A stretch of DNA of 64,000 nt from Lactuca virosa (Eukaryota > Streptophyta > Magnoliopsida > Asterales > Asteraceae). Each line of letters begins with the position of its first letter. The first letter of the stretch is position 1. A program made the translations under genes and the position numbers. Location: NCBI GenBank assembly GCA_928212115.1, contig CAKMRJ010003334.1:39462183-39526182 (forward strand). Direction: 5' to 3'. The notes under the pieces were generated by a model. It had not been told where the DNA came from, ran no database searches, and saw nothing but the letters and a program-made list of their open reading frames with translations. This document shows positions 20,832-36,852 of this stretch, in pieces.

Positions 20832-23800
20832 TCATGATTCCACAATCGGAATAGATGCCACCAATTCCGCTAGCTGATTCCTATCAAGACTGGAAACAAG
20901 TTCCATGGAAATAATAACACTTTCCTCTTTACTACAATTCCCTTCAATCTTTCTAGCTTCAGAATCAGCAGCTTCAGCTTCCTTCAACAGAATCTCACCT
21001 TCTTCAACATCACCAAACTCCATAGCTGCCAATCTTTCACCTCTAGCACCATTGCCAACAAGAAGCAACCTTTGGTATCTCACCTTTTCCAATTCCTTTT
21101 CCATACTCAAAATCTTTTCTTCTTTTTCCTTTAGTCTCTCCACACTCTCACTGATATCATCTTCTATCTTCTTAAGCTCAGAAACAGCTTCCTCTATTTT
21201 AGTTTGTAAAGTTTCCTTTTCAAGATTCAGTGTCTTTACCTCATTTGCTATCCTTGCTGCTTCCTTGAAGTTTCTTGCAGTTGCAGCAACTTTCTTTTCA
21301 GATTCTAATTCTGGTATTCTTTTGTCTATGAACACAAGCCTCTGTTTTGATGATTCAATCTCCTGTTGGGTTCCTGATTTTGTTGATGACAGATCCTAAA
21401 ACATAACAGATACAAAAAATAAAAAGTTTATATGGTTTTTAAAACTTTTTATTTCATAAGCAGCTATAAGTTGTTTGTGCCTAACCTGAAGTGAAGCTCT
21501 TACAGAAGAAATATCTTGTTTGAAGATTTGCACATCATCAAACAACTTCTGTTCATTTGTAGCTAATCTTGCTTTCTCTTCACGTGATTTTGAGATGAAA
21601 TTTACTAGACTTTTTCTCAGGTTTACAACTTCTTTATACATTTCAGCTTCATTTGCAGAAATTCGGCTAAGTTCCTTGATTTTTGAACCTTTGGTTTCTT
21701 CTTGAATATGGAAGTCATCGATTTCCTTCTTTTTTCTAGATAAAGATTCATGATCCGATTCGATTTCAGAAAGATTTGATTGAAGAACATTGGACTTTGA
21801 ATGAAGGCTTGATTGTGCTTCCTGGAAGCTAGAGGTTACATCAGCTATCTTTTTCTCAATTATTTCGATCTTTGAATCGTTTTCTGCTATTTCTGATTCC
21901 TTTTGTTTTACTAAAGATAGTAATTCCTGCAGTTCTTCTGCTAATATGTTCTTTTTGTTGTGAAGGAGGTTGCTTTCTTCTCTGTCTTCCGTGATTACTT
22001 GTTCTATGGAATCATCTAACACTTGTCGTGCTCCTGATAGAACATGTGATTCAATTTCTATTTCTATTCTTTTCACCTCTAAAGCTTCAGATAATGAAAT
22101 CCATTTCTCCATTTCTTCTGAAGTTTTGATTTCAGCATTTGAGATGACAGCATCTGCTTCATGATCAGCATCCTGATATAAACCATTATTCCAAATTAGG
22201 GTTAAGAGAAAGAATTAGGAAAACAGTAAAAATTCTAGGTTTCTAAATCACACCAAAGAAACAATAGGATCTCTTGAGCATCATACCAAGATCAGATAAT
22301 GAAATCATCAGTTGTGAGGATTGCATCTCTACATATAAATATATAATAAAACCAACAAGATAGATTTTCATTTTAACAATCCTTATACTAAAGATAGAAA
22401 GAATAGCATAAAAGTGACAGTTATATTAGGGTCAGACCTACTTCTATGATACACACATGCAGCCACTTACAAGAGTCTTTGATGTATTAAGTCAACAAAA
22501 ACCCCAATGGAAGAGTGTACAGTTATGTTGTATAAATCAAGGGCAGACTGTAAACAAAACTAATTGTAGTTTTTGCTCAGGCAACAAAACTAATTGTAGT
22601 TTTGGACTAACAAACAAAATTGGTTTATAGATCATATATTTGATGAAAAAGATAGCAAACTTACCACCACAAAGCTTTGCAGAAGGGCTGCACACTCCTC
22701 TTCGGTTACAATTTGCAATTCCAAAGCCTCCTGCATCTTGGAATCAATGGCATCACAGTCTGCTTCAGCATCTCTCAAGGAAACAGAAAGAAGCTCCTTG
22801 TTCCTCTCAGCTGATGCAAGACTATCACTGACCCTTTCTGCAGTCTCAAAATCCTCAGACTCCACAGCTTCCTCCAGCTCCTTCTCCATTTCTTTATGCT
22901 TTGCAGATGCAAGATTCAGCTCCTCCTCTGCTTTCCTTCTCTTCCTAATGGATTCCTTGCGTTTGGCTGACACAGAAGCTACTGCTTGGTGAGCACCATT
23001 GAGTTTGTCAGCAATCTGTTTCTTAATTTGGTCGTATCTAAATTCCACTGAATTCTCCCTACTTTGCACTTCTGTAATCTCCTCTTCTTGTGGCGTATTC
23101 TTCAATGTAGAGTCCACGGACTCTGAATTGGGAATGGCCTCATTTATCTTGATCCGTTCTTCAACTGCTGAGGTGGTTGCTTCTGCCACAGTTGAAACGG
23201 AACCACTTCCAGAATCAGGACGGATTTGCTGCTTTTCTTCTTCTGGTTCAAGATTTTTTTCAGCAGCAACAATGGGAAGTGATGGAGAGGGGGACAGGGA
23301 TGGAGATGGGGATATGGATGGAGATGGGAGACGGATCTGTGGCTGCGTATCATCAGCATCAATGGTGGAATCTTGTGACTGGGCTGCTCTACCATATCCG
23401 ATCCTTAGACCAGCTCTCTTCTTCTTTCTGGTGGAGGAAATCTGTGATGAGAGCGATCGGGCAGGGGAGACAACTCCTCTACTATCACTAACACTGGTGG
23501 AATCTATGGCGGTTGACAATTGTGATGGCGATGCAAATGTTGTTGTGGGAACATCAGTAGTACTGCGCGATGATGATGATGACGGCGAAAGAGGAGGGTC
23601 GAGGGAGGAATGGGCGTCTTCTTGAGATTGGGGTTGTATGAGGGTTAGATCCGAGAAGAGGTTTTCATCCAGGGGCTCAAATGAAGCTCCGGCGGTGGTT
23701 GTGGCGGCGGAAGTAGGGGATTGAGGAGGTTGCTGACTAATTTCACGATGATTGGGTAGTTCAATAGCACCATCCTGCTTCTTATCATCATCTACTGGCA

Positions 23801-23876
23801 ATTGAGAAGAAGAGGATGATGAAGAAGGGTCAAAAAGGACCATACCCTCGAACAAAGAATCCTCCATATCATCCAT
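20832..23876 (-). CDS. Acidic coiled-coil protein with two UVR-like motifs
   Basis: Three exons on the minus strand: 23876-22665, 22172-21486 and 21395-20832, all GT..AG and phase 0, giving 820 residues. I start at ATG 23876 (MDDMEDSLFEGMV); the open frame extends 19 codons further up but has no ATG there. Residues 1-280 are Ser/Pro/acid-rich and probably disordered. From about 281 almost the whole protein is heptad-rich coiled coil. Two UvrB/UvrC-like helical hairpins are visible: ELEEAVESEDFETAERVSDS (about 333-352) and EKKVAATARNFKEAARIANE (about 666-685). UVR motifs usually mediate protein-protein contact. I know similar unnamed plant proteins annotated as neurofilament- or myosin-like but cannot name an orthologue. 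No signal peptide or membrane span is seen. The gene is intact, and divergent from the kinase gene starting at 25541, with 1.66 kb between the start codons. Confidence 0.88.
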
Positions 23877-25540
23877 GGCTACGCCGGTGCCAGTCTCTGC
23901 GATCCCTCTGGCGGATTCCAGACGGTTTTTCAATCAATAAGAAAATTGAAGAGAATTCAGATGTATCACAGTCTCAGTTGCAGATTAATTCTTCTGGTGT
24001 AATCAAATTGCCCAACTCTCTGATCAAAACTCAAACGACCACTGCTTTGGACTCCCTATTCCCACTTCTTGATCTTTGTTATCGACATTTTCAGAGCATT
24101 TTACATTTCCCTTAATTTTTTAGTAAGTTACACATTTGGCCCCTCTGTTTTCCCAAATTCACACATTTAGTCTATAACATTTAGTCTATGGTATGTGTTT
24201 GTTGCACTGCATATGAAAAAACCATCTTATCATTTTTACTATGTTTTTTCTTTTCTTTTTACTATATTTTAATAATTAAAAACTAAAATGGATGCAAGTA
24301 ACGAACACTAGTTCACAAAAAAATGGTTAACCCATGGAATATGTTACAAAGTTCTAGAGAAACATTGTTATTTGTACGATCAAAAATTGTTTTGCAACCA
24401 TCTTTGATTGTTAACGAGAAACCCCTACAATTAGAGAATTCATAATCTATTCAACACTATAGAGTTTAATAGATTGTCATATTATCCATTAAACTTACAT
24501 ATTCAACTTTACTTTTAACACTTATGTTTATAAACACCTATATAATCCTAATCATCATTTTCTTTTCTTAATTGAATATTATTGAAGAGTTGAACGATTA
24601 TTAAACTTTTTTTTATTGAACTTCATTCCATATCATTACTCAGACTCCATTAAACATCTATTCAATCCTAATCACCACCTTATTCAACTCTTATTAGAAT
24701 ATGTGGTAATATTATTTTTGTTAAAAAGACTTGTTGATTCTAATTGTAAATCACACCAAAAGGGTATCTTGTTTATCCTAAAATATAAACAAATAACATA
24801 ATTGTATTTTTTTAGACTGAAAATGAATCAGTTTACAAATTTATATATTAGTTTCCTTGTTTTTATTGATCAATAAAGTTTCATGTTCACCTTTAAATCC
24901 AAAACCTCAATACGTGTCTAATCAAATCGTTGTGGAAAATAACCTTATATCACGAAAAGACTATAAAAAATATAGACCATAATCATATTGCAACATTCTC
25001 AAACAACATGTAATTACATACATTTCAAAATAATTCTTGATAGATTAATTAATCCATTAAAGTGGTTCAACCAGAACAAAGATCCAAAAATAGGCTAGTC
25101 CGATAGATTAGCTAAAATGTTAATTTTTAATTAATGATAATAGAATAGAATCGGGCAACATGATTATCGGGCTCAATCATGATTAACTTAAATCGAATTA
25201 GAAAGACGTATCCTTTGTATGATTTGATAAAATAAACCAATCTAGTTAACCTAAAAGATTAAGATTGATATTTGATAGAAGTAGAAGTTTTGAATTTATG
25301 AGTTTGTGTCATTCATTTTGTTGACATCTCCATGTGAGAAAGGCTATAGGCAGGCAGATGAGCGACGGGTAAACTCGTACACCATATGTAACTCCCTTCC
25401 ATTTTTAGCCAAGAATTTTGTTTCTATACGACACACACACTCATTACATTCTTCTATAATCTATTTACTTGATTTCCTTACCTTCTTCTCCCCTTGCGAT
25501 TTCAAGGAGGAGGATCGACCTCCATTAACCATCTTCAACA
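23877..25540. promoter_or_regulatory. Divergent intergenic region between two genes
   Basis: Must hold the 5' leaders and promoters of both the coiled-coil gene (minus) and the ABC1K3 gene (plus). It is AT-rich with no recognisable repeat family. I see no clear shared element, and TATA-like sequences are too frequent to choose one. Confidence 0.5.
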
Positions 25541-28148
25541 ATGAGTTCGGTGACCCTTTCCCCAGCTTCAACTACATCACCCGGAAACCCATCCGTTTTC
25601 TACCGGAACAGAACCAGGACGACCAAAACCACCCACCCTAAATGTCGGACCAGAACCAGATTCAGGGCCAAACCCCTACGTGCAGCGCTGGTTGAGGAAG
25701 CTAGACCTCGCGCTTTGCCTTCGGTTAGAGGTAATAACAATATTAATGGTGTCGTCTCTTCCATAGTGCCGGCTTCCAAGAGTAGAGAAGATGATATTCA
25801 AGCCGAAACCAAAGCTTTGGCTCGTGCCTCCAACGCTTCCGTCTATAGTCCTGAACTTCTTAAATTAAATTACGCTTCTCGTCCCTTCAAGGTGAGTTTT
25901 CCCCAATTTATTGAATTCACCAAAATTCTGAAATTGTTGTTCAACCTTAACCTTGAATAAACATCGAAAATTTCAAATTTGAAATTCTAATTCCTGTGGT
26001 AGTAAATCAACTTCAGGTGCTACGGAGGACTCTTCAGATTCTGATTGGACTCGGTTCGTTTGGATTGAAACTCTGGATAGATCAGTTGCAAGGTCAGCTT
26101 GTACAGAACAGAAGATCGCGAGCTATCGAGTTGAGGGAGACTTTCACGAGGTTAGGCCCTACTTTCGTTAAACTTGGTCAGGGTCTCTCCACCAGACCAG
26201 ATCTTTGTCCACCTGAATTCCTTGAAGAACTCTCTGAACTCCAGGTTCTGTAAAACCACCATTTCTTTCCTTTCTTTCCAGTCGACACCATTTTCATATG
26301 CTTGACAGTTGACTCCATTTTTTTCATGATTGAGCAGGATGCTTTGCCAACATTCCCAGATGCAGAGGCATTTGCTTGCATTGAAAAAGAGCTCGGAGTC
26401 CCACTTGATTCCATTTACTCATCCATATCAACATCTCCTATTGCTGCAGCCAGTCTAGGTCAAGTTTATAAAGCTAAACTCAAGTATACTGGGCAACTTG
26501 TTGCTGTGAAAGTACAGAGGCCTGGTATTGAAGAAGCCATTGGGCTAGACTTTTACCTCATTAGAGCTCTTGGTTTACTTATAAACAAATACGCAGACAT
26601 AATAACCAGTGATGTTGTTGCTTTAATCGACGAATTCGCACGAAGAGTCTATCAAGAACTCAACTATGTACAGGTTAGTCCTCTGGTAACTTCCATTACC
26701 TTTTGAATCCACAAAACTGTTTTAGGCAAATGTTAATTTTGACAGGTGTGTGCAGGAGGGACAAAATGCTAGAAGATTCAAGAAGCTATATGCTGACAAA
26801 GAAGATGTTCTTGTTCCAGACATCTTCTGGGATTACACGAGTGGGAAAGTTCTAACCATGGAATGGGTTGAAGGGGTGAAACTAAACGAACAAGCAATCA
26901 TCGAAGGTCAAGGGTTAAAAGTCTTGGATTTAGTCAACACAGGTATTCAATGCAGCCTTAGGCAGCTTCTTGAATATGGTTACTTCCATGCAGACCCCCA
27001 CCCTGGTAATCTTTTAGCAACCCCAGAAGGAAAACTTGCTTTTCTTGATTTTGGAATGATGAGTGAGACACCTGAAGAAGCAAGATTTGCAATCATTGGT
27101 CATGTTGTTCATATGGTTAATCGCGATTATGAAGCCATGGCTCGTGATTATTATGCTTTGGATTTTTTATCTCCTGATGTTGATGTCACCCCAATTGTCC
27201 CAGCACTTAGAAACTTTTTTGATGATGCGTTGAATTCTACAGTGAGTGAACTCAATTTTAAAACCATTGTGGATGGACTCGGTGCTGTTCTTTATCAGTA
27301 TCCATTCAATGTCCCTGCTTACTATGCATTGATATTGAGATCACTAACTGTTCTAGAAGGTTTGGCACTTTATGCGGATCCTAATTTTAAGGTTCTAGCA
27401 GCTTCGTATCCTTATTTTGCAAAAAGGCTGCTCACAGATCCGAATCCGTATCTAAGAGATGCCCTTATTGAGTTGGTATTCAAGGATGGAAAGTTGAGGT
27501 ATTTTCTTTTTCTTTTTCTTTTTTGTTAATAATCAAAGTTTAATTTTGTTGATTGTTGTGAATATGAAACAGGTGGAATAGGCTTGAAAACCTGCTAGTG
27601 CAGGGGAAAATGGATAGGGATTTTGCAGCAAAAGATGCATTGCAGCCTGTTTTGAAACTGGTGTTGGGTCCTGATGGGGAGGAGTTGAGGAGTTTGGTTA
27701 TTAAAGAGGCTATTCGGGTGACCGAGGCGATTACTATCGGAACTGTAATTGATACCTACAATTCCATTCCGGGGCCTTTGAGGAGTTTTCTCCCGAATGG
27801 GAATGGAATTGGGACGACGGGTCTCAGTGAGGCTGAAATGGAGAGCATGTTGGAGCTGAGAGAACAAGTTTTGAGGATTTGGGGGCTTTTACGCGCTTCT
27901 GATAATTTTGATCCTAGTGTCCTACAGCCAATTATACAGGTAAGAGTAACATTACTCATGTCTGTTTGTTTGATAATTGATATGTCTCTTACTGAGTCTG
28001 ATATTGTCAGGTTCTTCAAGAACCAGAGGCTAGAAATCTTGGAGGGCGTGTATTTGGGGGGATTACACAGCGTCTTGCTGCACGTCTTTTGCAACAAGTT
28101 CTTCGTTCCCCAACACCAACACCAGCACTTCGTGCACCAACTTTATAG
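25541..28148 (+). CDS. ABC1K3: Plastid ABC1/UbiB-type atypical kinase, ABC1K3-like
   Basis: Six exons: 25541-25891, 26017-26244, 26338-26673, 26756-27498, 27573-27939 and 28011-28148, all GT..AG, coding for 720 residues. The N-terminus is rich in Ser/Thr/Arg and poor in acids, fitting a chloroplast transit peptide. The ABC1 hallmarks are present: KLGQ in VKLGQGLSTRP (residues 169-172), the Ala-rich loop AAASLGQVY (229-237), the VAVK lysine (about 251), catalytic HADPHPGN (383-390) and metal-binding DFG (403-405). The long C-terminal extension and closing Pro-rich tail agree with my memory of Arabidopsis ABC1K3 (At1g79600). ABC1K3 acts in plastoglobules with ABC1K1 in prenylquinone/tocopherol metabolism and light-stress acclimation. 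All motif residues are kept. ABC1K1 is the nearest alternative. Confidence 0.93.
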
Positions 28149-30073
<1,925 letters not shown>

Positions 30074-31006
30074 TGAAAAATCTAGTATGCTTAAGAATCA
30101 TATTAAAGTGATATTGTTAATTAACATATGATACTAATGGGTCACATTAACAATAACTTGATATAATTGATTATTTATTAGGAATTGATTTTAATAAATA
30201 TTCAATAAACTCTTATAATTAAATTAGAAATTATTTATTTCTAGGAAATAATAATTTTCATTAGCAAGTAACATTATATATAATTCATATGGTATGAATT
30301 AATAAGTCATACACAACATTTTGGACTAGATAAATTCTTTTGTCTTTTACCAAAAAAGTTAAAGTTTATATTTTATAAACTTTGTTTATAAAATATAAAT
30401 CTTTTGTCTTCTTCCGTTTATTATTTTTTTAAAATAAGAGTCAAAAGACAAGAGTATGACTTTCATGTTAATTTATTCAAAAGTAATAGGTATGATAGAA
30501 AGCATGTGGGGACAAGCTTGTCTAAAGGGATTAACGGTTAAGGACGTTTAGATTCACTTTAACTAGCTTAGAGGCTTTTATATTGTGTGTCCCTGTTTTC
30601 ATGCAAATTTCGAAATTCCTAAGTTCTCCCTCATTCTCTCTTGTTTTGTTAAGAACACTTGAAGATTACTTGCATTTATACTCTCTTGAAGTTCATACTT
30701 TGGTTATGAACTTCAAGCTTAAGAGTGTAAGAGTTTATGGACTAGCATCTACATCAAGTTGGCTTCATGTTGGTGTCTCAAAGGTTCCACGTTCTTCATC
30801 AACTTCCAAGCCTCCCAAGAGGACCCAAAGAACAACAAAGGTTGTTATTTCTTCATCCTTTCTTTGGTTGGTGTTTAAATCTTTCTATAACTTGCAAGAA
30901 AGATCCATGATGGGTATAAAATGTTTATGTTATTTCGAAAATCATAAGTCTTCCGTTTGCTATATTTTTCAAGTTTATGAAACTATTTTTGAACTAAAAC
31001 CCAACA
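30074..31006 (+). repeat. Copia 5' LTR
   Basis: Aligns with 36254-36852 plus 44489-44830. It contains a hairpin at about 30364-30401 with 17-bp arms (TTTATATTTTATAAAC and its inverse around TTTG), which overlaps the only TATA-like sequence, and CTTTTGTCTT with inverted copies nearby. Confidence 0.85.
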
Positions 31007-32021
31007 ATTGGTTTCAGAGCCACCTTGCAAGTTTGGTTAGTTTTTTATTTTTTAGTTTTTGATTTTTGGAAATCTTAGTTTTTGGAGAATATGGATAACT
31101 TGTTTTTGTATAAAAATAAGTTCATACATATTTTCTATGACAACTTTATATTTGTTATTTTATGTGACAAAAGTTTCATGCATCTTTTGTCATTTAAAGT
31201 TGTCTTAGAAAAACAAATGTTGTTTTATGTGTATGTTGATGTATATGATATGCATAAACTAGCCAATGACCATTGTGTTTGTTGTGTTGGTTGTTTTATA
31301 AAAATGATTGTAATAATTTATTTATTCATATGGTATGTAATAAATTAAATAGATTAGTTTTCTTGGTTTATTTTTGTAAGTAATAGATTAGTTTATTAGA
31401 ATTAATTTATTTGTTCAAAAATGTAACAAAAAATGAAGTTGGAACCATTTTTGAAGACAAAAGAGCAATTTTCGAGTCTAAAAGGTGTGTAGGATTTTCA
31501 GTTACATTTTCTGAAAAGTGTACTAATGTTGTTTACAAATGGTTGTTGGACTTTTAGCGACAGTTGTTAAATTTTAGCCTTCAAGAAGTTTTTCCAATCC
31601 TTTGCAAACAATTGGTGTTTACTCAAGTGGAAGCTTCTTCAACAACATTACAAGAAGTTTTTTGGTCCCCTTAAACGTCCCTTTAGGAATGGACTTGACA
31701 TTTTTTTGTGTTGGCTCACAAAAAAAAATGTCATTAGTTGGTTATGTTTATGCACATATCTTTTTATGCATGTTTGTGTTGTTTATTTTATGCAATTATT
31801 ATGTGTGGTTGATAAATTAGTTTTTCACATGCTAAAATAATTTGGACAAAATAAACATCACATGGAGTTTGGGTTTTAAAAATTGGACATAAGATGTAAC
31901 AAATTATTATTTTAAAAATAAAACACGGTTTTATAAAATCGTTAATAACGACAAATTTTGAAATACTCCATTATAAGTTTAAAATGGTGATTTTTGTAAC
32001 TTATACAAACTCCATATATAT

Positions 32022-32057
<36 letters not shown>

Positions 32058-35000
32058 AGTAATAAAATAAAGTGTTATCTTTTGTAACTTGATGGTCGGG
32101 GTATCTTCGCAATTTCTATAACCAAGTTATAGACCGATTACACAAGTTTTTCAAATTGGATGATTTGATCGAAATTTTTTGTGATAAAGGATACCTAAGC
32201 AAGAGAGTTCTGAGGCATAGATGGGATCAAACATGTCTAATTAAATTTGTTATTAGAGATCCCATAAATCTAGGAATTATATAGCAAGATATAATTGATA
32301 ATCGATATCTACCGAGTTGAATTCAAATGGATGGGATAAATGATACCTAACCATTTATTTGTTTTGCACCTTGGATCCTAGACTTTGATAATTAATGTTT
32401 TTGGAAACTAAAAGGGTATTAATTATTAAAGATTAAATATTGAAAATACTAAATGAATTTTGTTAAAAATTTGTAGTTAAATAATCCATTCTCATTATCA
32501 TGAATTGTCATTTTCTTTAATGACTTAATGAAACAATAACATTCACTAGATACAACTTCAATGAATGAGTTCATGTCTTAAGAGACAATCTCGTGAGAGA
32601 TATGAAATTGTATACACTTAAAGGTCCTAGTCCTAAAGTATTTGCTTTGAGCAATAAACCTGAACATGATACCTAGTAAAGGCATCACTGTGATGCTAAA
32701 GATGCTTCTAACATCAAGCTAGGAATAGTTATTCATGACTTCTAGGAAGTCTTGGATAATTTAAACATATATCTGATGATATAACAGGTCAAGCAATATT
32801 CCAAAAAATACAGTGATATGTTATTTAAAACTAGTTTAAACATTGGTATAGTGCAAGGCTAAAAGAGTCACATAGTGTGATCTAAGAGGCCCATGTTTTA
32901 TGGACTAAAGACCTTTAAGCCCAAGAAATCTACTAAAGCCCACATAGATGGATCTTGTTTCCTTTGTGAAGAAACTGGACACTGGAAGAGGAACTGTCCC
33001 TCTTATCTGAAAAGAAAGTCTGGAAAAGACTAGTACTTCAGGTATCTACTATGTAGAACTCATATTTTTCATATAACACTTAAGTACTTGGTACTTAATG
33101 TTTATCTAATATTTGTAAATGGTTTGCAGATATTTACTAGAAGAGTACCAGCTAAGCATAATCATGTTGAAACTACACTCTCAGAGTTTAGTTTATTATT
33201 TATGCTTATAACATAAAGTACTTGTAATGTAAAACAATATTTGTTTTGGAACAATGTATGTTTTAATTTAGCATATCTAAATTTAGGTCTCAGTTATTTT
33301 ATTCAAATATTTGACCATTTACTTAATCGTTTTTCATAACGATATTATTCATATTCTGAAATGATTAACTTCTATTTATGAGACTAGATCTTTTAATAGA
33401 ATTATAAAGTAAATATCAACATTTTATAAATAAATCAAGTTCTATATACAATCACTTTTGACTTAAACTTGTTTTAAATCAAACTCATCTTTGACATTGT
33501 TATCTTTATTATATAAATGACATTCACATATACCAACTTCAAGAAAGGGATCTTTGAAGGCAAATAATGTAGTTTATTTGACATATGTGAACCTTATTTA
33601 TATGTAAAGGATTCCTAATGATATTTCACTAAAGTGTAGAGAAAATAATTAAGGAACTATACACTTTGGTGTATGACTTCCTTTCTAATGAATGTCTGAG
33701 ATTAAGCACAAGATACCAAATCAACTTTATTAACAACTACAGTAGTTTTGATTATATTTTACGTGGTAAACATTAATTGTGAAATCTTTGTTTAAGGTTT
33801 CAAAAGTTGAGAAACAAACCGGTAAGAACCATCTAAGGCCTTAATGATAATAAATGATGAATTAAATCTTACTTGACATGATTTACTTTCTAATCGCTAG
33901 AAATATCCTCCTTTAATCTTTTTGGGATAATACTTCAATCACTATTAATTGTATCTTGAATACAAATACCAACTAATAAGTATATTAAACACTTTATAAG
34001 ATTTAGTATGGAAAGGCTCCATCCTCATCTCACTTAATGTTTTGTGGATTTGAAGCCGATGTTGGACTAAAGTTTCTAAACCCAAAATATACTAAATATA
34101 TATTTGTATATATATTACTCTAAATGTGGCTTAGATTGTTATATGAAAAACCCACCAAGAATAGGTTCTCTTTAAAATGAACTAGTGGGAGCATAATGAA
34201 ATACTAAATGTTATATGAAAAAGAATGTTATATGAAAAGAATGTTATATGAAAAAAGAACCTATTCTAAGCCACATTTCATATAACAATCTAAGCCACAT
34301 TTTGAATATACTAAATGTGGCTTAGATTGTTATATGAAAAACCCACCAAGAATGTTGCAATCATCACTTTAATGTAAACCCACAAGGTATGTTTTCACAT
34401 CAAAATGAATAGAACATATGTGTTTACTAAGAACTAGTGGGAGCATAGTGAAATTCCTAATCTTGTATAAATAAGACATACTTAATCATTTGAAATCACA
34501 TTCTGACTAAGCAAGGTCGTTTTCTCCTTGACTCAGAAAGTGTTTCTAAAATAAAAGACTTAGGAAGGAGAAGATACATTCTTGGAATGTAAAATCTATA
34601 AGGGATAGATAAAATGAATGTTAAAAGTTTCATGTCCTTATACATATATTGGCAATATCTTGAAAAGGATCAAGACACAAGATTCTTTTGGAGAATTCTT
34701 GGCATTGTCTTATGACACCATTTTGAGCTAGCCTCAAAAGTACATAGCTCATAGGCTTGAACTGATGAAATGATTTATATTCTATTTGCTTGGCAAATGA
34801 ATTCATCATTTACGCCATATTATGCATAGGACATGGTATTTGATCATGCTATAAGCATGTCATAGGATACTAATTGAATACATGGTTAAGTCACTGGATA
34901 AATAATAGAGAATTCTAAGAGTACTTTAGAAGAACTAAGAGAATGTATATGAGACAATCAGTTTAGAAAGGATCTTTATGGAAAGAGCTACACAAGATGT

Positions 35001-36253
35001 TAATTTCTAAACAGACATAAATAATTATGAATTATAATTGGATTTTGACTTCATTATGGAATGAAGGATAAATTTTGTTGGAATGAGGTCCAAGCAAAAC
35101 ATAATGACACAATCTACTACAAAAATAAGAATACACTACTTTAGAAGTTGAATTCAAATATGATTGGATGAATGGGATCATTGAAAAAACTATGTTGATT
35201 TCTGCCATTCAAGGATCACATAGAAATCTTTGTGAATTCGAGAGTATACTTAATCAAGCTAAGAGACTCTATGTCACAAAAGAACACCAATCATATTCTC
35301 CAAGATATTTAACTGTACTTAGAGTAAAGTTAAGTATGGAGATGATAGTATTCATAGAATTCACACAAATTAAATTTTGTCAAATCCATTGATAAAGTCA
35401 TTCTTTTGAGCTAAGTATGAATGGTCACACTTCAGTTGTATGACTTTATTATTCTAGAAATGGGTTTTTGATTTGGATTTGGTATTTGGATATTGGAACA
35501 TTATAACAACAACTATTAGACAATGTTATGATATATTGGGATATAGTCATCACATTAATACTTGTTGTGTTCTATATTAACATGTTTAATCCATGAATAA
35601 CGTTATTATTCTAAAAGTTCATAGTCGGTTATAATTGTGGGAGCAATTATGAAGTAAGACTAATATGAATTGGATTGGTTGACTCTCACTAGATGAAAGT
35701 AGGCAAGTGGTTGTAACTAAGTTTCATAGGTACTTGTCAAAGAACTAGTATTGAATTGACCCGCATCAAGATCATTTCATGGATCGCTATCATGAATGAT
35801 ACTTGATTAAAAGGTACTATCTTTGTATCCTTAACACCCGAGATACATATTAAGTGTACAGAGTACTATGCTTTGATATGGTCAAATATTGTTCCTTAAC
35901 TGGGCAGTTATAAAAGCCATTTTCACGTATGGTGTGAACTATGAAAGAGGCTTATGTAGTCAAGATGGGATTTATTCCTATTATGTGGTGAGACTTAGGA
36001 ATCTAAGGCGCCTTACCAAAAACTGAACAACTAATGAGATTGATCGCGATCTGTATCTCATGTTCAACATGATGTCTGCAGAAAAAGGATAACTGATAAA
36101 CTTACCTTATACACCAATTGTAGTCTTGCGCTTATGGGAATTGGGTGTTGATAGAATGGCACAAAGTCGTATGTTTATGGGGGCAGTGAAATGTTGCTAG
36201 ACGATCACCACTGTCTATATTAGTCTAATATGAATTTTACGCAAGTGGGAGAT
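31007..36253 (+). pseudogene. Decayed copia gag-pol interior
   Basis: At about 32937-33030 a frame reads through CFLCEETGHWKRNC, a CX2CX4HX4C zinc knuckle of gag. Near 34560-34680 a YILG..KIYR segment followed by YIGNILKR matches the end of a copia RT. Stops and frameshifts are everywhere. A (TA)n tract lies at about 32014-32056. A local inverted duplication of GTGGCTTAGATTGTTATATG occurs at 34115-34345. Confidence 0.7.
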
Positions 36254-36852
36254 TGAAAGATCTAGTATGCTCAATAATCATATTAAAGTGATATTGCTAA
36301 TTAACATATGATACTAATGGGTCACACTAACAACAACTTGATATAATTGATTATTTATTAGAAATTGATTTTAATAAATATTCAATAAACTCTTATAATT
36401 AAATTGGAAATTATTTATTTCTAGGAAATAATAATTTTCATTAGCAAGTAACATTATATATAATTCATATGGTATGAATTAATAAGTCATGCACAACATT
36501 TTGGACTAGATAAATTCTTTTGTCTTTTACCAAAAAGTTAAAGTTTATATTTTATAAACTTGGTTTATAAAATATAAATCTTTTGTCTTCTTCCTTTTAT
36601 TATTTTTTTAAAATAAGAGTCAAAAGACAAGAATATGCCTTTCATGTTAATTTATTCAAAAGTAATAGGTATGGGAGAAAGCATGGGGGGGAGCTTGTCT
36701 AAAGGGATTAATGGTTAAGGACCTTTAGATTAAGTCTTCACTTTAACTAGCTTAGAGGCTTTCATGTTGTGTGTCCCTTTTTACATGCAAATTTCGAAAT
36801 TCCTAAGTTCTCCCTCATTCTCTCTTGTTTTGTTAAGAACACTTGAAGATTA

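Noticed and set aside
20905..21399. Long plus-strand frame opposite the coiled-coil gene
   Set aside because: Antisense shadow of exon 3 (Ser/Phe-rich mirror of Glu/Lys codons), no splice or start support.
22999..23625. 208-codon plus-strand frame
   Set aside because: Antisense shadow of exon 1 of the minus-strand gene.
30583..31062. 159-codon frame in the copia 5' LTR
   Set aside because: It lies in the LTR and runs through the primer-binding site; no domain.
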